The notes beneath the pieces were generated by a model, which saw only the letters and a list, made by a program, of their open reading frames with translations, was not told the origin of the DNA and made no database searches. 31,894 nt of DNA, taken from Bondarzewia mesenterica (lineage: Eukaryota; Basidiomycota; Agaricomycetes; Russulales; Bondarzewiaceae). Below are positions 9,529-19,404 of this stretch, in pieces. The stretch lies in the NCBI GenBank assembly GCA_004802705.1, contig SGPL01000387.1, forward strand, positions 1-31,894. The letters run 5' to 3'. Positions within the stretch are counted from its first letter, which is position 1. Every line of letters starts with the position of its first letter. The position numbers and the translations under genes were made by a program.

Positions 9529-10175
9529 GATTATAAACGGTGGTGGTGGACGAGAGGAAGAGGAAAATGAGAGACGGGAAAGATCGAATGCCGTCCCCGG
9601 ATTTCTTGGTCTGGGGTAATATGGGGAGAAGCAATCACATGATTTGGGCGCACGTGGCATGCCGTAGCAGGCCGCTCACGACCCGACATCGGGTCTCATC
9701 TTCGCACCGACACGGCAGAGTGGCCGTAGTTCGCCGTACCAATGTTGGGCGAGGATCTGACAGGTTTTTGAACCTTTTTGAACACAGAATTGCAAGGTTG
9801 AGACGTTCGGTTCGACCTCCCGACATTATGAATGTTGTATCATCTTTTGCAAGGATAAAGCAGAACGACTGTCTTCTGCTTTGTTTGTAAGGTCTGCCTG
9901 TGGGAGATAACTTGCAAGGGTGCGAATGCAAACGTTCGGTATTGGCATTGCCGCATCGATATCGTTCACCTCCCAACCCATTGCCCAATCGAACTTGGTC
10001 TCATGCTTTGCAATACTATAAATGTTCTCGCTTTTAACATACATATTCAGAGTAGATCACGCATAGAAATATGGGAGCAGGATTGTATGAATAGCTTAGC
10101 GCCTAAACATTAACTCGTGAATACAAACAAGCATCAGAATGAAGAAGTAAAGTATGCCAGTAGAGTTGGAACAGA
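9529..10175. other. Intergenic region, promoter of the acyl-CoA dehydrogenase gene
   Basis: About 650 bp between two minus-strand genes. It should hold the acyl-CoA dehydrogenase promoter (near 9529-9700) and the 3' UTR of the RRM gene. The open frames here have no recognisable product. A 16-bp palindrome lies at 9680-9695. Confidence 0.5.
9680..9695. promoter_or_regulatory. 16-bp palindrome with CCG-N4-CGG core
   Basis: GACCCGA-CA-TCGGGTC has perfect 7-bp arms around a 2-bp centre. Its core CCG-N4-CGG is the everted half-site spacing bound by Leu3-type Zn2Cys6 factors. It is about 152 bp upstream of the acyl-CoA dehydrogenase start, a sensible promoter position. The palindrome is seen; the factor is inferred. 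Confidence 0.4.
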
Positions 10176-11253
10176 TCATTCGCCTCTGAAGCCGTAGGAG
10201 GGGCGCGACGACCTTTCAGGGCGCGAGCTACGGAAGTTTCTACGACCACCCTCCTCAGACTTTAAGTACAGCAAAGAAGTCAGCATTCTGCACCAAGGAA
10301 GGAGAAGAGGACGTACCGAATTGCCATAGGATCTGTCGCGGGGTCTGCGGGAACCACGGTCACCACGGTCACCACGTTCACCGGGTTCGGGTTGTGGCCC
10401 TGCGTAATCCACCCTAACTGTCCTACCAGAGACCAACGTGCCCTTCATCGCATCAAATGCCTCAGTCGCCGATCCAAGTTCCTTGAACTCGATGAAAGCG
10501 AAGCCCTTGGATTTAGAAGTCATACGATCGAAGGGCATGCGGACGGATTCAACGCTGCCAAACTGCTCGAACATCGACCTAAGGTCCTCCTCACTCAAAG
10601 CCCAGCTGAGGTTTCCGACGTATAGGACGTTTGAGGGCTGGCTCGGTCCTCTTTCGGCTGCTCCCGACGGCCTCGCACGCTGGCCGGACCCCTTTGGCGC
10701 TTCGACATTGGCCGGACGGCCTCCAATTTCGATGCCGTCGAGGTCAAGCGCACTTTGACGAGCTTCGGGCGTCTCGAATACGACGTAGCCAAACCCACGA
10801 GATTCACCACTGGCGAGGTCCAGAACGACGCGCGAAGAAGAGATCGAGCCGCATTCAGCAAACGACCGCGAGAGGTCGTCTGAGGTGACGTTCTTGTCAA
10901 GCCCACCAACAAAAATGGTGTTTTGAGTGGCCGCGTCGGCCTTTTGATCTGTTTCGTAACCTATTGGGATTCGCAAAAATCATTTGCTCGTTATTTCCCA
11001 GTTCAATAAGGGCAACCCGTGCCGGTTCATTATGCTTACCAGTCCTCTGCTGCCTCTCATCTGCGTCTGACCGCTGAAAACGCTGGGCATCGCCCCACCC
11101 GGGAAAGGGGCGGATGTGGGAGACAGAGAAAGCCCTGCAAAGTGGCCGTCAGCATCTGTGAAACGTTGCAAGACCAGTCAAGTACCTTGGGACAACAAAG
11201 CGAGCCCGCGCGGACAGACAAGGCTTGAGGGAGCGTATTGAAGAACGGAACAT
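10176..11253 (-). CDS. Two-RRM RNA-binding protein with a predicted mitochondrial presequence
   Basis: Four exons (11253-11186, 11134-11040, 10960-10317, 10259-10176) give about 296 residues. Exon 1 encodes MFRSSIRSLKPCLS plus more Arg and hydrophobic residues, with no acidic residue, so it looks like a mitochondrial presequence. Residues 69-145 are RRM1 (RNP2 IFVGGL, RNP1 SRGFGYVVF). Residues 166-241 are RRM2 (RNP2 LYVGNL, RNP1 SKGFAFIEF). The tail is rich in Arg/Gly/Asp repeats and Arg/Ser. The two RRMs, their linker and the RG-type tail closely follow those of the nucleolar Nsr1/Gar2 protein encoded at 22916-24901, so the two are probably paralogs. The long acidic-Ser domain of Nsr1 is absent. 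A role with mitochondrial RNA is inferred only from the presequence. The model with exons 1-2 is favoured because every junction keeps frame; RRM1 has no good ATG closer to it. Confidence 0.82.
11186..11253 (-). other. Presequence exon of the RRM gene
   Basis: A 68-nt first exon ending in phase 2 at an Arg codon (AG|G), the same length and phase as exon 1 of the neighbouring acyl-CoA dehydrogenase gene. By hand alignment the two exons match at 42 of 68 bases with no gap, and at 10 of 23 residues. Confidence 0.7.
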
Positions 11254-11486
11254 GGTGGTAGAAGAGAAGGATGGATGGACAGCTGGCGGTTTTCGGTTGT
11301 AATGAACTCAGTTCGACCAGGACACCGACGACCTGCTTTATTTTCAAAGAAGCAACTCTTTTATGATAGGGCCAGCGGTACCAGGGGTACTGATTACATA
11401 ATTACATCTCCGCAGCGCGGTCACGTAACGGACTCCTACTAAACGCGTCGATATACAGCGATATACGGACTTGAGCACACACTCTC
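11254..11486. promoter_or_regulatory. Shared divergent promoter between the RRM gene and the Mus7-like gene
   Basis: Only 233 bp separate two divergent start codons. The stretch contains ACGCGT at 11443-11448, which matches the MluI cell-cycle box bound by MBF in fungi and lies 39 bp from the Mus7-like start. Next to it are two direct copies of CGATATAC (about 11449-11465). No TATA box is obvious. Confidence 0.4.
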
Positions 11487-14400
11487 ATGAAGCGCGTCGA
11501 CATAGATGGAGACTACGTCTCTACGTCTGACATCGACGAACGCGAGGCTTCGGACGCGCTTGACCCAATATATTGGGATCTTGCCACTTCTTTTCTTCGT
11601 TCACAGCGTTCGAACGGTCTTCATCCGCTCACTGCGACGCGAAGCAGGGTTGAATTTCCTAGTGATGATCTACATTTTCCCCTCCGTTCTTTGCTTCAGG
11701 TGGGCGAAACTCAGCTGACGGTGTATAACTACTTATGAACTATCGCTTAGCCCTCACCTGAAGAATCAGACCGGGAACCGGGACGAGTGTCCCTGTCTTC
11801 GTCCCCCGCCCTTTCTTCAATATCAATTCCAGACACGGATGGTCTCCCTTCATCCTCCATGCCAGATGCATCTCCTAGCGATGCAGGTAATTTTGATGAT
11901 CACTCAGTTTCTCAAGTCCCCTTTCATTATCCGAGCTCGCTGCCATCCGTCTCTCCGCTTTCAAAACCTTTTCTCCCATCTCCTACCGCTTCTCAATTTC
12001 ATCGCGACGACACATCGATGCCATCTGGCTCCAACAGTCTTGGATTCTCCACTCCCCCTCGTGCATCCCCGTCGACATCCATTCCGTCATCTGTCAAGTT
12101 CTCTCCCATCATAGCAGCAGTCGATTTCCCGCCTGACATGGCACTTGTCGAGGTGAAACCCCTTAATGAGCGGGCTGTTGAATCGCCGACCACTTTTCAA
12201 TTTATCACACGCAAGGACGGGAGCATTTCTCCTTTGACTCCTCCGTCAATTGAGAGGACTCAACTTCCATCACCGTTCTCGCCACTCTCAGGAATTGAAA
12301 TACCACCGTCTCCTGTGTCTGAAGGTGCACGAATGACTGATGATTCTGATCCGTTTCAGGTTACAGATGATGCCGAAAATAATACGCGCCGCTATGCCCT
12401 CCGCACCCGACTAGCTAGACAGCTCAATCCCTACGCATACGATAAGGCCGTGTACAAGCAGCAGCTTCGAGATAACCCAGAAGCCATCGTCAAGATGAGG
12501 AGCCTTGGTCGTCACCGCGCGTTCTCATCCGACCGAGAAGACGAATTCGTNGATGAGGGAAACGAGAGTGAAAGTCAGCGAACGGGCGTGTTTGAGGTTG
12601 TTCATGCTCATGGACATTCAAGGGCCAGGAAGAGAAAGCGATCGGAGGGAGAGGATGGTCGGCATCGACACCGACGCTATAGCGTGGACTCCGTTCGGCG
12701 GAATGATGGTGTTGACCGGCATAGAANTGATGAANNCGATAAACNGAAAAANTCAGAGGTTGTTCANAGNGGGTCTGCTAATGNGGACAACAGTCCTTCA
12801 GCNTCTCAACCTCCNCNCGTCGATCANATNACTCGGAGCAAATCTANCTATATGCCAAAAATATTCTTAGAGGCCGATAGCGATGGAGACTCCGAGNCGT
12901 CTTTGCCCTCGCCCACNTTTCCTGTCCTTCGCAGGCGGATCAAGAAACTGGGTGACCANTCATCTGTTATTTCACTGGTAAGGGCCATCTGCATCAACGC
13001 ATGTGTTCTCNATCTCATCGCAAANNGCAGTCCTCTGATGACCTTCCAGTCCCCTCCCCTGCTTTNTCATCATCTCCCCGNCGCATCTCGCGCNCACGGN
13101 CAGNCCCACGNTCACCTTNGCCCGCGCACACCTCTAGGTCGTCTCCGCNCCGATNGTTTTCACCTTTTTCNCCCCTTGCTCGNAACTCTCCATCGCCGCG
13201 GCGCTCCGTCTNCCCACCTCCCCGCGCTTCCACGTCGCGTNCAGTTTTGCACTATGGGGATCTATCGGGTTCCGACTCTGATTCTGAAGGTGATATGCAG
13301 AACGACGGTGGNCGGTCTCTGGACGCGTCGGAAACCTCTGAACCTGAAGTTTTGTCGTCGGCAAACGAGGCTGGTCCGTACTATGATAGGATGGAACCAC
13401 GGGCCACACCCCGGCCCCGTAAAACGTACGAGAGGACTTTNTCCGACGGTAACACTNCCCGAAAACATTCTCATCATACAAACAAGAAACGCATTCGACC
13501 TGTNGATGACAGGGAGCCAAGGCNTATGGGTGAAAGGAGGTATCATCANGTGAGTCATAGGAAGTCGCATCCTGCCGGCGACAAGAATCGCAGCGGCGTG
13601 ATTATAGAATGGGCAAAGAAACCCTCCAAGCACAAGAGCGACAGTACGTGTACAGGATTTCCTCATCTTTTTGTCCCCCGTAATGAGAGAAAAAANCTTC
13701 GTAGATATCAGTAATANAAAAGAGCATACTGTGTTCGATGCTCATATACCCAAGAGAAAGCACANTTCTTCACGACATCCCCACGGCAATATCTCNATTC
13801 TTNCCTCTCATGGAGGACGTCTTCTTTCGAGATGGAAGGAGAGGGGCGCTATTACGATTGCTGTAGAAGAAGACTTTCGGCAGGCTTTGGCACCATTACC
13901 CAGTCATCAGAATAGCAGACCTCCTCATGGACCCGCGCCTGCCTTCCAGCANCGCGGACACCAACAAACTTCGACACGAACGACGTATATCGATGAATAT
14001 TTTCCGGCAGCCCCTGCAGATGNAGACTGCACANCGCACGTTTATCATCCACCTGTNGCGCCTGCACCAGTCCACCCTCCCGCCCGCCGCAACATTGTCG
14101 CAGACCTCAAAATTCCNTTTCTNAATGCTGGNCTTGCTTTCGTTCCGGACTCGTATCTTCAGAGAGGCTGGCTTCATGAGCTTCTCTCTCTCATATCAGG
14201 AGGGCGTCCGCCGGAACCCTCTCTGAGCCGAGAGATCGACGGNCGGAACCTCTGGCCTTCNTCGTCTGTTCAAGACGTGGCTGATTATTTACCCAAATTC
14301 TGCGANACANATCTGGATTTCGTCAAGGCGTCGTCTGCCACTGTCACGACGGAAGAGTTGCTGCAATGGAGTCAGGATACGCACGTCGTATGCCANCTCG

Positions 14401-17207
14401 TGTCCTGGATATCAGCAAAGGCATCGGGAGAAGATTCNANTTCTCTGTGGACCACNNTTCAAGAGTGCACTGACTCGCTCGTCGNTCGAGTTGATACTTG
14501 GCTGGATTCGTCCCCTTCTCCTGCAACTCTTTTGGATTCACGGACATTCCGCTTGTACTGGTTTTGTTTGGAGATAATGCTTCGCACCNAATGTAGCCGG
14601 AAGGAGCCCGCTTGTGAAGGCTATTTGCNATNTATCGCCAATCGGTTTANCACTTTGATGTGTCGCCTTCTGCCTTTCGGGATGAGGAGGACGATGGAGC
14701 CTGTTCTATCNCATCGTCAACAACTCGATACTGCCCAGCCTCGGGAATGTGCGGCAGAGATGTGGATCTGCATGATTCACGTCCTTCAGGCTNGTCANAC
14801 GCCNACGCCTCCTACGGTCGTCTCTGAGCTTGGTTCGATTTGGGGCCTCCTGAGGCAAGNCCTGGTGGTGACGGAGGCTTCTAGGAAGGAGCTAGAGGCA
14901 AGCGAGGATACGTGGGGGGTCATCTTCAGCTTGTGCGCACTGTCGCAATTCGGCGTTTACGGGATGACTACCTCCAACCCCCGCCTACTGGCCTCTTGGG
15001 ATATTGTCTTGTTCGCTCTCCAGCATATACGTCTGACAGCCGAGGCTGGCATCGACAAGCGATTTGATCACAGCAGCATCGTNAGGCGCGACGCNTATGT
15101 TCGGGTAGTGCTCGCCAGGTGTCTCATCCTGCATCAGCGATGGCGGTGGAAGTTGGACGAGGCCTCTGCTCTCTTCAATCACTTGGTGGACATCTTTAGA
15201 AGTCGAAGATTTGCCAACCTCCATGGCGAATTGTCCACTTTTNCNNACTTTTTGTTCNNCAAAACNATTTTGGGCTGTTGTCAAAAGAGGGAAAGGGAGA
15301 AAGCGCATTCATAATTTTTCTCAAACTCGTNNTGGATGCTGCTGAGGANATGAAGAGNTCCACAGNGGAGNACAATGTTGNCAACAACTATCCGAACGGN
15401 GTCAAAAAACTGCTCTCGCTNGTGGTTCCTGTTGGATCCGTTCCCTTTGAGAATGCNAACTCTCCGCANACGCANGANCTATCGATGCTNTATAACAGGT
15501 TCAGCGCCGTCGCCGTCGCCATACAAATTGACCCGTCGCCCGTCCGTCTTCGTCAACGTTTGGCCCCTGCACGCCGTTATATCGACTTCGCCAATTCCAA
15601 CGAGGAAACGCGGAAGATCTGCGTGCGCGCGATGATGTATCTCGCNATACAGGTACAGCGTCTTGGACTTCCGATGGAGGAAATCTTCGAGTGGGCTGGA
15701 ANNATGACNGATAGTCTGGTCACGCAATATAATGCTATTGACCCGAATGGTCCCATCATGCGCGTCGCTGAGAACAAGAAGCAGATTGTTCGTTCAGTTC
15801 ANCTATTNCTTTCGTCCATCCGCCACGTTGNNGAAGTCACTTCGAGAGGCGACGAACCGNNCTATCCCCTTCCTGGNTTCATACAAGGCAGTNAGTGTAC
15901 CNGTCTGCCCTTTCTTTCTCCGTACTGACNAATTGTGAAGGCTGGATCNATAAAGTGCTTTCCAGTCCCGAGCTGGCANACAACCCGGATGTCGCGCTGG
16001 ATCTTCGAGAGCTGCTGCAAANTTTCTTGGATGCACGCGCAGTTGTCATGCCAGCTCCTGTCCCGCCAGTCTCTTCGGCNAANAATCAAGAGAGCCAAGA
16101 TGAATATGGCTCGTTCGANTTTGATCTCAGTGATCCCGAAGTGCAGGCCGCCCTTGGTGGTCCTNTCGAACCCTCGGTTAATCACGTCAGAGACCAAGTC
16201 GTATGCGAGGTACGCTACGCCGCTTCCATCTCAGCTCTACTTTCTGCTGACCTTGCAATCACGACGTTCGTGACAGACAATGGCTTCGAGCNTTTCACCG
16301 GCCATCCATCGCCACATCTGCAGATATGCGACAATGCCAGAGGAGTCCGCGCCTTCCGAGCACGANAGGCCCGACATGGATGAGTGGGTTGACTGCTGGG
16401 TCAACTGTTCGTGTATCTGTGTCCAGAATGGCAAGCAGGTAAGGTTTCCGTCGGATATCAATCGTAGATTGACCCGAGCGAGGCCCAGGATTGGTCTATG
16501 TACCTTGAGCTCGGGGCGCGTTTTCNTGGGAAAAGATAATCGACGAATATTGGCGGCGACGCGTTGGTCTTCGATTTATGTACCGGATGCTGCAGGTTGA
16601 TCCACATTCATACGCGGTAAGTCTCGATCTTGCGATGTTTTTCGGTCACGCTCATAAAACACAGACATATCAAGATCATTTTCTGAGGGTCTGGATGATA
16701 TCTCTAGTCTCGACGAGTGTGACTGTAGAGCACCGCTTCACGTCCCTGCTGGTGGCGACTGATAAGTTGCAGCACCCGATATTGCGAGATATGCCTATAA
16801 CAATGGACACCGCGCTTTCGAAAGCCGAGTTTGACGGGATGCGGCTACCATTCCTGAAAGGTTGATATCTCTCTTAACATTCTTCAAAATATTATCTGCT
16901 CATAAAGCGGCGTCTAGCTATCTTCGAGACACTGTCCAAGGATCTTCAAGCAAACTTCGGGACGCCATCCGGACGCAATCAGTTGTATCTAGGCTACCTG
17001 GCTTCTGTTTTCATAGCAATGAGGGATAATTATCAGGTACGTTATTGTCGGATTCATTTCGAACATGGCGTTAGTTTGATATGTGATGTTGAAGTCCAAA
17101 GATCAATTTTCCTACCGGGATTTTTGCAAATCCGTTTTTTCCGCGTTGAGGGAGTTTCCTTTGCTTCCTGTACATTCATATATTTTCAACAGTGTATCAT
17201 GGGGTAG
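11487..17207 (+). CDS. Mus7/MMS22-family replication-repair protein, with frame breaks
   Basis: Exons 11487-11699, 11751-12977, 13031-13643, 13690-15890, 15941-16209, 16277-16438, 16483-16616, 16665-16860 and 16918-17036 give roughly 1,700 residues. The N-terminal third is Ser/Pro-rich and disordered. A conserved-looking box near 12385-12510 (YALRTRLARQLNPYAYDK, then EAIVKMRSLG) resembles the N-terminal motif of Mus7. The C-terminal two thirds are helical and include HLFVP-free helical repeats, YWRRRVGLRFMYRMLQVD and HFLRVWMISLVS. Mus7/MMS22 proteins work with Mms1/Rtt101-type cullin ligases to restore broken replication forks. Two breaks occur inside N-rich sequence, near 15241-15278 and 16518-16526. 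Each is cured by one extra base, so they are probably sequence errors. The 3' end is unclear: after 17036 the frame stays open to TAG at 17207, either read through or via an acceptor at 17192, and family-like sequence stops there. The family call rests on motif memory, not a search. Confidence 0.68.
12551..16526. other. Stretch with many scattered single N bases
   Basis: Dozens of isolated N or NN positions lie between these points, all inside the Mus7-like gene. Outside it I found only one N in the window (7363). This marks low-quality or ambiguous consensus sequence. It affects codons and at least two reading-frame positions. Confidence 0.9.
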
Positions 17208-17808
17208 CAAGATTGTATAAAATGTGTATTCTTGAACTCATTCGAGTTGATTTGCCAAATACGCAAGGATGCGGCTTCGATGTCGGCACGGTAAATCAAA
17301 CCATACTCTACGAACGTGTTTGCCGTAGTATCCCGGACTGTGGAAGGCAATGCGTGTGGCAAGCCTGCAACCGGCGACGTCGAGTAGAACGTCGTTCGAT
17401 GTTGATCAAATCGCTGGGGACCCGGAGGCGGCGTAATTGCAGAGTGAGCGGGTACGCGCGTGGGCTAAAAAGGGAATGTGTTCACACGGGAACACGAAAT
17501 TCAAACTCCTTCAGTGAAGACCAAATTTTTCCTTCAACACCAATCCCATCAACCAGTCATTTCGTTTATTTCTTACAGTAAGTCTGACCCTCCATTTATT
17601 GTTCCAGTATCAAGATGAACCATTTAGATGACGAGTCTGAACATGTTTTCGTGAAGTTTCTTCTCGAGTGCATCAATTGACGAATCCTTTTTTTTAAATT
17701 ACCATTCATGCTTTTCTGACTACCCCCAGTTTCATCTGGTCTCTCGAGCATCCGCTAACTCCTCTTTTCTCCTTTTTCTCAGCATCTATTGTAGATTATT
17801 GACGCGAT
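17208..17808. other. Intergenic region, no gene recognised
   Basis: A 129-codon open frame (17192-17581) is Arg/Cys-rich without domains and is probably chance. It may hold the missing 3' end of the Mus7-like gene, but I could not find a convincing exon. A pyrimidine-rich tract (about 17745-17795) before 17809 fits the promoter of the Tsr4 gene. Confidence 0.4.
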
Positions 17809-19404
17809 ATGGCACCGAGAGCGGATGACGATTGGTCGGATTCGGATTCGGAGGTTGGCTCGGTGGTGGAGACATCTGTTCTCCTCGGTGTGCCAGACGG
17901 CGCCGTCGAGACGCCGTCCGATGTCAAAGACGCAGCTGTATCTAGGATAGGAGGGGCGCCTGTACGGTCTTCTCACCGCTCGAGCATGTGTACTTTGCAT
18001 ATTGAATACATCCGTGCGCAGGCACTGCTTCCCTCGCCTGAGCCGCCATTCGAATCGAGTTGTTGCAAACATTGTGAAAATCCGATGGAGCTGCTAGTGC
18101 AGATGTGGTGTCCGTTTGAGGACAGCCCTTATGACCGTGCGCTCTACGTGTGGGGGTGTGCGAAAAGCGGGTGCCAGAGGGCGGAGGGCAGGTGAGTCTG
18201 GTGTGTCCTCTCTCGTCTGCGGACGACGTTCTCTCAATCTCATCGTCTGGCGTGTCTACTTGGCAGTGTGAGGGCCTGGCGCGGGTTGCGGTACAATGCG
18301 AAGTATGCAGAAAAGTTGCAGAGACAGCTCGCTGCAAAGAAAGAAAAGGAAATAGCGAAGGCGGCGGCGGCGGCGGCGGCCAAATCCACGCAGACAAAAA
18401 CGAATCCATTCTCGGTGCGTATTCATCTGATCACGATGCATAGCCTCTCCTCAATCGCTTGACGACCAGATGAATTCAAGCAATGCCCCGACTCAGTTCG
18501 GTCTCGGATCCGATATGTTTGGGAGCCCAGCACCCTCCGAACCTTTAGCAGCATCCCTGACTGAAAAAAAATGCCAATGATGACGATGCCGACGATAATA
18601 GCGATGCAGAATCTACGTCGTCCGCTTCATCTCTCATCGTTGCTCTGGCCTCGACAGCACTGTCCGACTCACAATGGCTAGCCGCACCTTCCTACCCTGC
18701 CCAATACCTCTCTACACTCACGGAGTACATTCCACCACCTAAAAAAGCCAAGGCGCCCACCCAGCCAGTGGATGTTGAGGGCGGAGGAGGTAGAGAAGGG
18801 GATGCGTGGATGTCGGAGAAATATGAAAACTCTATGGACATTGACCAGGTGTTTGAACGGTTCAATGAAAGGGTACTCGTGGAACCAACACAATGTGTGA
18901 GGTGCGTGTTTGATCCCTGTCCCCTCTTGCTGATTATGGTCTCATGCATTGTGCGGATCGTTTAGGTATGATTTGGGCGGCGCGCCCCTCCCATTCTCCA
19001 CCGACACCGTCTTTAACAAGCTTTTCCCGCTTCCCGCGGACGAATCGGCCGCCACTATTGTGACGAAGGCCGACTTCAAAGTCCAACCGGCCGTGCACCG
19101 CACATACGTCACCGCATCTGTCCCCTCGTGCCCGCACTGCTGCGCAAAACGCGTGTTTGAGTGCCAGCTCATGCCGAATCTCATCAACGTGCTCAGGGAC
19201 GCTGATGGCTCTGTCGAAGAGAAGAAGATGGACGATGCGGAGAGAAGGAAAGAGGTCGAGCGTCTTTTGAAAGGTGGAGCATCTAGGATCGGCAGAGGTA
19301 TGGAGTGGGGGACGATTATGGTGTTCTCATGCGAGAAGGATTGCTGCGAGAAGGAGAAGGATGGGTGGAAGGAGGAAGTGGTGTTGGTGCAGTGGGATGA
19401 TTAG
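17809..19404 (+). CDS. TSR4: PDCD2/Tsr4-family ribosomal protein chaperone
   Basis: Four exons (17809-18191, 18267-18414, 18470-18901, 18966-19404) give about 466 residues once one extra A is allowed for. The N-terminal part has VLLGVPDGAVE and VSRIGGAP, then the zinc-ribbon-like cysteines CCKHC, WCPF and WGCAKSGCQ. The C-terminal PDCD2_C domain has SCPHCCAKRVFECQLMPNLIN, MEWGTIMVFSC and VVLVQWDD. In yeast Tsr4 is a cytosolic dedicated chaperone of uS5 (Rps2), needed for 40S assembly. The middle is low in complexity, with a poly-Ala run (18361-18381) and acidic Asp/Ser stretches. Exon 3 is 432 nt although both flanking junctions require 431. The A8 run at 18564-18571 puts a stop in frame, while seven A would restore DDDADDNSD. 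So the gene is either mis-sequenced there or inactivated. A duplicated stop region follows. Confidence 0.88.
18564..18571 (+). other. A8 run that breaks the Tsr4 reading frame
   Basis: Eight adenines follow CTG ACT G. With eight, translation stops at CAA TGA. With seven, the frame continues through exon 3 and matches the phase of the next intron. A homopolymer length error is the simplest explanation. Confidence 0.75.

Noticed and set aside
9790..9840. GGTTCGACCTCCC, similar to a tRNA T-loop
   Set aside because: The flanking bases do not pair as a T-stem, and no D-arm, anticodon arm or acceptor stem could be found upstream.
9540..9988. Overlapping frames of about 116 codons on both strands
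   Set aside because: They lie in the upstream region of the acyl-CoA dehydrogenase gene and lack domains and coding-like composition.
16439..16467. Acceptor ATCGTAG at 16467 for the intron starting at 16439
   Set aside because: It would give IDPSEAQDWSMY, which reads well, but the intron would be only 29 nt, shorter than fungal spliceosomes normally remove. The acceptor at 16482 (44-nt intron) was preferred, although it is also short.
17192..17581. 129-codon frame as a new gene or the Mus7 C-terminus
   Set aside because: The sequence is Arg/Cys-rich and unlike helical Mus7 sequence, and no splice site joins it to the preceding exon in a convincing way.
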